Origin: Pseudoalteromonas piratica
GTDB taxonomy: Bacteria > Pseudomonadota > Gammaproteobacteria > Enterobacterales > Alteromonadaceae
Direction: 5' to 3'
Assembly (NCBI RefSeq): GCF_000788395.1
Contig: NZ_CP009888.1
Location: 186,001 to 250,000, forward strand
DNA: 64,000 bases
Shown here: piece after piece, positions 54,627-62,276 of the stretch
How the letters are laid out: every line of letters begins with the position of its first letter
Position numbering within the stretch: the first letter of the stretch is position 1
Program-made: the position numbers and the translations under genes
The notes under the pieces: model-generated
What the model was told of the DNA's origin: nothing
The model's database searches: none
Seen by the model: only the letters and a program-made list of their open reading frames with translations

Positions 54627-55862
54627 GTGCTACCCAAACTACTGTTAATTGAAGATAACCCTTCTATCTCAAAAATTCAGCGCCACGTTGCCTTACGCAT
54701 TGGCTATCATGTTGATGTCGCCGACAGCCTTGCCGCAGCAATCGATCTTATTGAAGTAAATGACTATTTTTGTGCAGTAGTTGATTATGTATTGCCAGAT
54801 GCCCCAGGTGGTGAAGCCATCCCCCTGACTATTGGCGCATCAATACCCACCATTGTTATGACTGGCAAGCTGGATGATAAAACCCGCGATACGGTTATGC
54901 GCTACCCAGTAGTGGATTACATTACCAAAGAAAGTCGTCAGGCTTACCTTTACTTAGAAACACAACTCAAACGCTTACCGCGAAATGAAGATGTCCGTGT
55001 TTTAATTGTTGATGATTCTAAAAACACTCGTAACTATATTAAAAACCTGCTGCTGAGGCATAAATACCTAATTGCTCAAGCCAGTGATGGCGAAATGGCA
55101 TTAGAACAATTAGAAAAGTTCGATGATATTAAAGTCATCATTACCGATAATGAAATGCCCAATATGAACGGCACAGCATTAACGAGTAAAATTCGCGAAA
55201 AATTTAACTCTGAAGACAAAGTCATTATTGGTATATCTGGTACTGATGATAATCGTGTGTCAGCTAACTTTCTCAAAAATGGCGCTGATGATTACCTGCG
55301 TAAACCTTTTTATCCTGAAGAGTTTTATTGTCGCGTTAGCCAAAACTTGGACATGCAAGAAAATATCGCAACCATTCGTCGCCAAGCTAATTCAGATTAT
55401 TTAACAGGCTTACCAAATCGACGTTATTTCTTTGAGCAAGCTTCTAATTTACTCAAACGACAAAAGTTTGCACATCAAGTAGCCATGCTTGATATCGATC
55501 ACTTTAAAGCGGTGAATGATAATTACGGTCATGATGCAGGTGATCTTGTACTCAAGGAGGTATCTCGTTTATTTGATACTATGTTTGGTAAGGAGCACCT
55601 TATCGCACGCCTTGGTGGAGAAGAGTTTGCAGTGTTGTTCAAAGATGAACAACATGAAAATAATCAGAGGCTATTAGATCAATTCAGAGATACGGTTAGC
55701 CAATTAGAAATCAACCACCAGCAAGAAACACTGAAAGTCACTATTTCAATTGGTGCTATCGTGCAAGATACACAGAACATTGATGAGTTACTTAAACCAG
55801 CCGATATCTACCTTTATCAAGCAAAAGAACAAGGCAGAAACCGGCTGATTATTGGCTCATAA
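54627..55862 (+). CDS. Response regulator with two receiver domains and a GGDEF output (diguanylate cyclase)
   Basis: A 411-residue protein: receiver 1 (1-115), receiver 2 (122-240) and a GGDEF domain (about 255-410). Phosphorylation sites are Asp53 (AVVDYVLPD) and Asp174 (IITDNEMPNMNG). The GGDEF signature is GGEEF (331-335 region), a form that is usually active; metal-binding Asp is in AMLDIDHFKAVNDNYGHDAGD. The inhibitory I-site (RxxD five residues before GGEEF) is replaced by GKEH, so product feedback should be absent. It would make cyclic di-GMP. No histidine kinase is adjacent. The GTG at 54627 is the best start; its ribosome site is weak. It meets convergent rarD with a one-base gap. 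Confidence 0.9.
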   Translation: MLPKLLLIEDNPSISKIQRHVALRIGYHVDVADSLAAAIDLIEVNDYFCAVVDYVLPDAPGGEAIPLTIGASIPTIVMTGKLDDKTRDTVMRYPVVDYITKESRQAYLYLETQLKRLPRNEDVRVLIVDDSKNTRNYIKNLLLRHKYLIAQASDGEMALEQLEKFDDIKVIITDNEMPNMNGTALTSKIREKFNSEDKVIIGISGTDDNRVSANFLKNGADDYLRKPFYPEEFYCRVSQNLDMQENIATIRRQANSDYLTGLPNRRYFFEQASNLLKRQKFAHQVAMLDIDHFKAVNDNYGHDAGDLVLKEVSRLFDTMFGKEHLIARLGGEEFAVLFKDEQHENNQRLLDQFRDTVSQLEINHQQETLKVTISIGAIVQDTQNIDELLKPADIYLYQAKEQGRNRLIIGS

Positions 55863-55863
55863 C

Positions 55864-56742
55864 TTATTTGTTTCGTTTGGCGTTACGATACGAATCAAAG
55901 CTAAATATTGCTAAGGCAGACCAAATAAAGCCAAAAGTAATCATGCGATCAACACTAAAAGTCTCACCATAAAACAGTACCGCCAAAATAAACATCAAGC
56001 TTGGTCCGATATATTGGAAAAAGCCTAAGGTTGAGTACTGAATACGACGTGCTGCCGCGGTAAAGCATAAAAGTGGCAGCGTGGTTACAATACCGGCACT
56101 CACTAATAACATATTAAGCGTCCAACTGTTGCCTGTTAGATCACTGGTAGGTGTTGCTAACCCCCACCAATAGATTAGCGCTACAGGTAACATAAATAAC
56201 GATTCGATTAACAACCCAGGTAAAGTATCTACAGGTAATTTCTTGCGAATTAACCCATACAATGCAAACGAGCTTGCCAAGCTAAATGCAATAACCGGGA
56301 AAGAGCCAAAGCTGACAAGCTGAATAACCACGCCTGTCACTGCAAGCAACACAGCAAAAAGCTGCAACTTTCGTAATCGTTCAGATAAAAACACCACTCC
56401 CAATAACACATTAAGTAGTGGGTTAATGTAGTACCCTAAGCTGGCATCTAACATATGGTTATTATTTACGGCCCAAATGAATAATCCCCAATTAAAACCA
56501 AGTAACGCAGCACTAACCAGCAACCATCCGGCGGTTTTAACATTGAAAAGTGCACTACGCACTGCTTGCCATTTTTTTACAACAGTAAGAATTACCAAAA
56601 GAAATAACACAGACCACACCACACGATGCAATAAAATTTCCATTGCAGCGACATGATCGATTGCTTTGAAGTAAATAGGTGCTAATCCCCACATTAAAAA
56701 TGCAGCGATGGCAAACATCACACCTTGCTTTTGACTTTGCAT
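55864..56742 (-). CDS. rarD: RarD-like permease (EamA family)
   Basis: A 292-residue inner-membrane protein with ten predicted helices in two EamA halves. The start GVMFAIAAFLMWGLAPIYFK and the block LLVSAALLGFNWGLFIWAVN, YYINPLLNVLLGVVFLSERL are the RarD signatures. RarD was named for chloramphenicol sensitivity; its real substrate is not known. It is transcribed convergently to the GGDEF gene, which ends one base before its stop codon, and divergent from recQ. Confidence 0.9.
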   Translation of the reverse strand: MQSQKQGVMFAIAAFLMWGLAPIYFKAIDHVAAMEILLHRVVWSVLFLLVILTVVKKWQAVRSALFNVKTAGWLLVSAALLGFNWGLFIWAVNNNHMLDASLGYYINPLLNVLLGVVFLSERLRKLQLFAVLLAVTGVVIQLVSFGSFPVIAFSLASSFALYGLIRKKLPVDTLPGLLIESLFMLPVALIYWWGLATPTSDLTGNSWTLNMLLVSAGIVTTLPLLCFTAAARRIQYSTLGFFQYIGPSLMFILAVLFYGETFSVDRMITFGFIWSALAIFSFDSYRNAKRNK

Positions 56743-56900
56743 ATCAAGAACTCATTAATTCAGGGAGCGCCAGTTTAGGGATCTGCTGTATTTAAGTAAA
56801 GACAGCACGACAAAAAGACTTTAGAATTAGCGCTTGTTGCACTTACTGCTATATCAGAAAACGCAAATAACATAATGCCAATCAAGTACATCTAAATGTA

Positions 56901-58724
56901 ATGGATAATCAACTAGCGACCCAACAAATTGCCGAACACAATAACCCGCACGCGATATTGAATTCAGTGTTCGGTTATAAACAGTTTCGCGCTGGACAAG
57001 AACAAGTTATCGACGCTGTGCTAGCTGGCCAAGATTGCTTGGTATTAATGCCAACCGGTGGCGGAAAATCATTATGTTATCAAGTGCCCGCATTATTACT
57101 TCCCGGCATCACTATTGTCGTGTCACCGCTTATTTCCCTAATGCAAGATCAAGTTGCTCAATTAAAAGCACAAGGTGTTGCGGCTGCTTATATCAACCAG
57201 AGTCAATCGCGAGAAGAACAACAGCAGATTTATCAAGGCTTACACCAAGGGCAAATAAAAATCCTGTATGTCGCACCAGAACGTCTGTTAACAGATGACT
57301 TTCTCATGCGATTGCAACATTTACAGATCAGCTTATTTGCTATCGATGAGGCGCACTGTGTATCACATTGGGGTCATGATTTTCGACCACACTACTATCG
57401 TTTAGGGCAGTTAAAACAGCATTTTAGCCATATACCTGTGATGGCGCTCACCGCGACCGCAGATATAGCCACACGCACTGATATTGTGATGCAACTAGGC
57501 TTAGTAGATGCACATATTTACACAGGCAGCTTTGACCGCCCTAATATTCGTTACACGATAGAAGAAAAGTTTAAGCCATTGAGTCAGCTAATGCGCTTTT
57601 TAAAAGAGCAAAAAGGGCAAAGCGGTATTATCTATTGTTCTAGTCGCAAGCGTGTTGACGACATCGCTGAGAAGTTGGTTGATGCGGGCTATAACGCAGC
57701 ATCTTATCACGCGGGACTTGAAAATGAGCAACGCACATTTGTGCAAAATGCATTTGCCCGTGATGATATTCATATTGTGGTGGCAACTGTCGCTTTTGGC
57801 ATGGGGATTAATAAACCCAACGTGCGTTTTGTTATTCATTACGACATTCCTAAAAACATCGAATCTTATTATCAAGAAACTGGTCGCGCTGGCCGGGATG
57901 GTTTATCTGCTGAAGCGATTATGTATTTTGACCCAGCGGATGTACCTCGTGTTAAACGTTTTTTTGATGACATTCCCGATGAGCAACGTCGTAAGGTAGA
58001 AGAGCAACGCTTTAACGCCATGGCAAGCTTTGCTGAGGCACAAACTTGTCGCCGCCAAATATTGCTTAACTATTTTTCTGAATATCAAGGAAAACCCTGC
58101 GGTAACTGCGATATTTGCTTAAATCCGCCGAAACAGTTTAATGGTACAGAGCTCGCTCAAAAAGCCTTAAGTTGTGTTTACCGTGTTGAGCAAAAATTTG
58201 GCTTAGGCTACGTGATTGATGTGTTACGCGGTGCCAATACCATTCGCATCCGTGAAAACCAACATGATCAACTATCAACATTTGGCCTGGGTAAAGATAA
58301 GTCAGTTGAGTATTGGCTGAGTATTTTACGCCAACTGATACATCATGGTTTACTGCACCAAGACATTACGCAATCATCGAGCTTACGCTTAACCGAAGCT
58401 GCACGACCGGTTCTAAAAGGTGAATTTCAACTTCAATTAGCTGAACCTCGACTCGAAGTGAAACACGTTTACAAAGATAAACTTGCACGCTTTAACTACG
58501 ACAAACAACTGTTTGCCAAACTACGAGGTCTGCGTAAAGAGTTAGCCGATGCTGAAGATGTGCCACCTTATGTTGTTTTCAGCGACGCGACACTTGCTGA
58601 GATGGCGCAACTCATGCCAACAAACGACGCAGAATTTTTAAAAGTATCGGGCGTTGGTTTTACCAAGTTAAACAAATATGGCGCCTACTTTATGAATGCC
58701 ATTCGTAACCATTTAACCAGTTAA
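56901..58724 (+). CDS. recQ: ATP-dependent DNA helicase RecQ
   Basis: A 607-residue 3'-to-5' helicase. Motif I is PTGGGKSLCYQ, motif II DEAHCVSHWGHDFRP, and motif VI QETGRAGRDG. A zinc-binding RQC region contains the Cys set CRRQILLNYFSEYQGKPCGNCDICL, followed by a winged helix and an HRDC domain (LRGLRKELADAEDVPPYVVF and the end KVSGVGFTKLNKYG). The length equals E. coli RecQ. It works in RecF-pathway recombination and fork repair. The ATG at 56901 lacks a good ribosome site. A 91-residue gene follows 14 bases later. Confidence 0.96.
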   Translation: MDNQLATQQIAEHNNPHAILNSVFGYKQFRAGQEQVIDAVLAGQDCLVLMPTGGGKSLCYQVPALLLPGITIVVSPLISLMQDQVAQLKAQGVAAAYINQSQSREEQQQIYQGLHQGQIKILYVAPERLLTDDFLMRLQHLQISLFAIDEAHCVSHWGHDFRPHYYRLGQLKQHFSHIPVMALTATADIATRTDIVMQLGLVDAHIYTGSFDRPNIRYTIEEKFKPLSQLMRFLKEQKGQSGIIYCSSRKRVDDIAEKLVDAGYNAASYHAGLENEQRTFVQNAFARDDIHIVVATVAFGMGINKPNVRFVIHYDIPKNIESYYQETGRAGRDGLSAEAIMYFDPADVPRVKRFFDDIPDEQRRKVEEQRFNAMASFAEAQTCRRQILLNYFSEYQGKPCGNCDICLNPPKQFNGTELAQKALSCVYRVEQKFGLGYVIDVLRGANTIRIRENQHDQLSTFGLGKDKSVEYWLSILRQLIHHGLLHQDITQSSSLRLTEAARPVLKGEFQLQLAEPRLEVKHVYKDKLARFNYDKQLFAKLRGLRKELADAEDVPPYVVFSDATLAEMAQLMPTNDAEFLKVSGVGFTKLNKYGAYFMNAIRNHLTS

Positions 58725-58738
58725 TAGTTATTCTAAAC

Positions 58739-59014
58739 ATGACAACAAAAAAGCTTTTTTCTGATCACATCCTCATTACACCTGTTGAACTACCGGATGA
58801 TGAAGAGTTTGAATTGTGGGCAACCATTTACTTGCATAATGACGCCATCTCTTCATTAGAATTTGAACAAGGTGCCGATCGCCACTTAATGCGTTTTAAA
58901 TTTAAAAATACCCCTTTTAATTTGAACTTCGAACATTACAGTCAGAGTATTTGGATTAATTGTGACAGCCAACAAGACCTCAATTTACTGCCTGAGCTCT
59001 ATTCATCGCTTTAG
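58739..59014 (+). CDS. Small protein downstream of recQ, possibly DUF3630
   Basis: A 91-residue acidic soluble protein with no signal or membrane helix. It begins MTTKKLFSDHILITPVELPD and has a strand-rich middle (LWATIYLHNDAISSLEFEQG, RFKFKNTPFNLNFEHYSQSIW). I recall a family (DUF3630) of this size beside recQ in Alteromonadales and Shewanella and think it belongs there, without a search. It starts 14 bases after recQ on the same strand, so it is co-transcribed and may modulate RecQ, but this is inference from position only. Confidence 0.65.
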   Translation: MTTKKLFSDHILITPVELPDDEEFELWATIYLHNDAISSLEFEQGADRHLMRFKFKNTPFNLNFEHYSQSIWINCDSQQDLNLLPELYSSL

Positions 59015-59075
59015 TTTTGACATTGCTTTTCACCATGCTAGCGTGAGGTAAAACGAAACAATAAGAAGAAATGTC

Positions 59076-60344
59076 ATGTTTAAAAAATCCCTGCTAACGC
59101 TGGCCTTATTTATCACGCCAAGCTGCTTTGCAGCACAAACCCTTATTCACGCTGGCGAATTACTCTATCACGCAGATAAGGCCCCTCTTTCGCAACAAAC
59201 TATTATCATCGAAAACGATAAAATTGTTGCCGTGCAAGCAGGCTTTGCAACTGCAAAAAAAGATCAAACCCTTATCGATTTGTCAGATAGTTTTGTTATG
59301 CCGGGTTTAATGGATATGCACGTGCATTTACAGTTTGAATTAGGCCCTGATAATGACGCAGAGATAGCTAAAGTTTCACCAGAGCTAGTCGGCATGCGAA
59401 GTGCCTATTATGCAAAGAAAACCTTAGAAGCCGGGTTTACCACTGTGCGCGATCTCGGCTCTGATCCGCAATATATGTATGCGCTGCGTGAGGCTATTAA
59501 TAATGGGTGGTTGGAAGGACCGCGTATTATTGCTGCAGGTGGCGTTGCCATCACCGGCGGGCATCTTGACAGTAGCGGAGTGCACCATGAAATGCTTGAT
59601 AAATTTGCTACAAAAACCACCTGTGATGGTCCATATGATTGTCGTAGAGCAACGCGTCATGCTATTAAATACGGTGCCGATTGGATTAAAGTTGCAGCTA
59701 CAGGCGGTGTGCTCACTGACCGTGCCACCGGTACTGGTCAACAAATGGAAGACGACGAACTTAACCAAGTGGTTAAGGCTGCAAGCACTATGGGCAGGAA
59801 AGTCGCTGCTCATGCCCACCAAGAGGATGGCATTATTGCAGCGTTGGAAGCCGGCGTGGCGAGTATTGAGCATGGCTCTTATGCTGGGAAAAAAGCCTAT
59901 AAACTATTTAAGAAAACAGGCGCTTATTTAGTGCCTACTCTACTTGCTGGCGAAACAGTAGTTGAAATGGCCAATAACTCAAACTTTATGAGCGATGCAA
60001 TAAAAAATAAAGCCATTCGTGTTGGCAATGATATGAAGGGTAACTTTTTTAAAGCCTATAAATCAGGCATAAATATCGCTTACGGTACCGACAGTGGTGT
60101 ATCAAAACATGGCACTAATGCAAGAGAGGCTGTACTGATGGTTAGCGCAGGTATGCCAGCACAACAGGTAATAAAAACGGCCACCATAAACAGTGCAAAG
60201 TTACTTGGTTTAGAATCAAAATTAGGTACCATTGAAAGCGGAAAATATGCCGACATTATTGCTACCAAAGCCTCGCCAATAAAGGACATAGAGCAACTTA
60301 TGAATGTTTCTTTTGTGATGCGTTCTGGTCAACAGATAAAATAA
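59076..60344 (+). CDS. Exported metal-dependent amidohydrolase (imidazolonepropionase/prolidase-like)
   Basis: A 422-residue amidohydrolase with a signal peptide (MFKKSLLTLALFITPSCFAA). The binuclear metal ligands are all visible: HVHLQFE (HxH), Lys in DWIKVAATGG, His in AAHAHQEDG, His in IEHGSY and Asp in YGTDSGVS. It resembles the Xaa-Pro dipeptidase-like exported amidohydrolases of marine gammaproteobacteria. It probably removes the C-terminal residue of N-acyl amino acids or dipeptides in the periplasm; the exact substrate is not decidable. A terminator follows 27 bases after the stop. Confidence 0.88.
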   Translation: MFKKSLLTLALFITPSCFAAQTLIHAGELLYHADKAPLSQQTIIIENDKIVAVQAGFATAKKDQTLIDLSDSFVMPGLMDMHVHLQFELGPDNDAEIAKVSPELVGMRSAYYAKKTLEAGFTTVRDLGSDPQYMYALREAINNGWLEGPRIIAAGGVAITGGHLDSSGVHHEMLDKFATKTTCDGPYDCRRATRHAIKYGADWIKVAATGGVLTDRATGTGQQMEDDELNQVVKAASTMGRKVAAHAHQEDGIIAALEAGVASIEHGSYAGKKAYKLFKKTGAYLVPTLLAGETVVEMANNSNFMSDAIKNKAIRVGNDMKGNFFKAYKSGINIAYGTDSGVSKHGTNAREAVLMVSAGMPAQQVIKTATINSAKLLGLESKLGTIESGKYADIIATKASPIKDIEQLMNVSFVMRSGQQIK

Positions 60345-60370
60345 TAAATTATTATATTTTAAATAGTTAG

Positions 60371-60396
60371 AAGCAGCCTTAGGCTGCTTTTTTATT
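60371..60396 (+). terminator. Terminator of the amidohydrolase gene
   Basis: AAGCAGCC TTA GGCTGCTTTTTTA, a GC-rich eight-pair stem with a T-run. Confidence 0.88.
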
Positions 60397-60464
60397 TACT
60401 TAAATTTCTGCAAGAGTAAAATTATTGGTATAGAATTAAAAAAAGCCAAGCAAAAAGGAGTGTT

Positions 60465-62189
60465 ATGTCAGCATTAAAATTTAGCCGTATTAGCGCTCTT
60501 TTTTGTCTGTTTTCAGTGCCTTTTTATAGCTTCAGTGCAGCACAACCCGACACTGCAAATAAGTCTGATATTTTTTCGCTCAGTCAGTGCCAATGGCTCG
60601 CTGAACAACCAAAAGATCGTAAAAATAACTTCAATATAGAAAGCATCGATAATTCCAACTTACCCGATGCACCTAATGCAATCATTAGCGATATTCGGCT
60701 CATCCGTCATAATATTTTTGATACCGATAACCCCAAAGAAGACAACTTTTTATTTCGTGGTTTAAATACACTTAATATCGTCACCAAAGAACACGTTATT
60801 TTGCAGCAATTACTGTTTCAACAAGGTGATAAGTACGACCAACAACTGCTTCGCGAATCAGAACGTATTTTACGGGATGCGCGCTATCTATATGACGCCA
60901 AAATCGAAGCTGAGCTCGATTGTGATGACAATATTGTAGTGACCATCACTACCAAAGAATTGTGGACTCTCACGCCTGAAATTAGCTACAGCCGCAGTGG
61001 TGGAGAGGATAAAACGCAACTGGGGTTTCGTGATACAAACCTTCTCGGTTTAGGTAAACGCGTTTCTCTTTCTTGGCGTAGCGATGCCGATCGCACCGGT
61101 TATACGTTTATTTATGAAGATCCCAATATATGGGGCAGTCGCTATCGTAGTCGATTTGAATTTAGCGATAATGATGACGGAGAGCGCATCTATTTAGACT
61201 TTAAACTGCCGTTCTACTCACTCGCCTCACAGCAGAGCTATGGTGCAGTTACCTTAGATGATACAAAAGAGTTGCCGCTTTATTATCGCGGTGATGTGGT
61301 ATCAGAATTCAAGCAAGAAAATCAAATAAATCAGGTGTTTTATGGACAAGGTGATAAGTTTGGCAATTGGACTAACCGCTGGTTAATAGGCTGGCAACAA
61401 GAAGATTTCAAGTTTGAGCAAATCGCTGAAACCACTTTACCACTCGCCGAAGATCGCTCGCTGAATTATCCATGGGTTGGTTATCAGCTTATTGAAGATA
61501 AATACATTACATTAAGTAACTTTGACTCAATTGGTCGCACCGAAGATTTAAACTTAGGTTGGAATGTATTTGCCCGACTGGGTTATTCCGATGAAAGCCT
61601 TGCCGATGACGATAGCCGAGTTGTACTTGAAGCCAGTGCTGCAAAAGCACTCCATTTAAACGATAGTATGCTGTGGCGCTTGTATACAGGAGTGCATGGC
61701 TACTGGAACACAGAACAACAAAAAAGCGAAAACTTACACGCTTACTTAGATACAAATTTTCTCTACAATAGCAGTAGCTATCGCGCATGGTTTGCCAACC
61801 TTTCGCTGCGCTATGGTGGTAACCTAACAGCTGATCAACAACTGACTCTCGGTGGTGATACAGGCCTTAGAGGTTACCCACTTCATTACCAACTGGGCGA
61901 CCGCTCAGTGTTACTCAATCTTGAAAAGCGCTATTACTGGGAATATCACTTATTGCAACTGTTTAAAGTAGGTGGGGCGGTGTTTTTTGATGTGGGTCGC
62001 GCTTGGTTCCCCGACAAAAACAACGGTGAAAATGGTCAATTTCTAAAAGACGCAGGTATTGGCCTTCGCTTAGCGCCAAGTCGCGCAACAGCAAAAACCG
62101 TCATTCATATTGATCTTGCCTTTCCGCTCGATAAAGATGACGAAATCGATACCGTACAATGGGTGATAAAAGTTAAAAATCGTTTTTAA
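60465..62189 (+). CDS. BamA/TamA-like outer-membrane protein with POTRA segment
   Basis: A 574-residue outer-membrane protein. A signal peptide (about 1-25, ending SFSAA) is followed by an N-terminal part with a POTRA-like segment (RGLNTLNIVTKEHVILQQLL, QQLLRESERILRDARYLYDA, EAELDCDDNIVVTITTKELW; about 90-170). A beta barrel follows, with the surface-antigen motif GGDTGLRGYPLHYQLGDRSV and the C-terminal aromatic end IKVKNRF. It would insert or export proteins or lipids at the outer membrane. It has fewer POTRA units than BamA and no TamB next to it. AAGGAG precedes the ATG. Function remains inferred from the fold. Confidence 0.85.
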   Translation: MSALKFSRISALFCLFSVPFYSFSAAQPDTANKSDIFSLSQCQWLAEQPKDRKNNFNIESIDNSNLPDAPNAIISDIRLIRHNIFDTDNPKEDNFLFRGLNTLNIVTKEHVILQQLLFQQGDKYDQQLLRESERILRDARYLYDAKIEAELDCDDNIVVTITTKELWTLTPEISYSRSGGEDKTQLGFRDTNLLGLGKRVSLSWRSDADRTGYTFIYEDPNIWGSRYRSRFEFSDNDDGERIYLDFKLPFYSLASQQSYGAVTLDDTKELPLYYRGDVVSEFKQENQINQVFYGQGDKFGNWTNRWLIGWQQEDFKFEQIAETTLPLAEDRSLNYPWVGYQLIEDKYITLSNFDSIGRTEDLNLGWNVFARLGYSDESLADDDSRVVLEASAAKALHLNDSMLWRLYTGVHGYWNTEQQKSENLHAYLDTNFLYNSSSYRAWFANLSLRYGGNLTADQQLTLGGDTGLRGYPLHYQLGDRSVLLNLEKRYYWEYHLLQLFKVGGAVFFDVGRAWFPDKNNGENGQFLKDAGIGLRLAPSRATAKTVIHIDLAFPLDKDDEIDTVQWVIKVKNRF

Positions 62190-62234
62190 AAACGGTTATT
62201 TAAAACTTAGATATTCACTCTAGTTGCTAACGAA

Positions 62235-62263
62235 AAATGCCAGTAACACGGTTACTGGCATTT
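62235..62263. terminator. Terminator between convergent genes
   Basis: AAATGCCAGTAAC ACG GTTACTGGCATTT, a perfect 13-pair stem. It lies after the BamA-like gene and 14 bases from the end of the convergent gene. Both sides have T/A-rich ends. Confidence 0.85.
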
Positions 62264-62276
62264 CTATTTGGACGGA

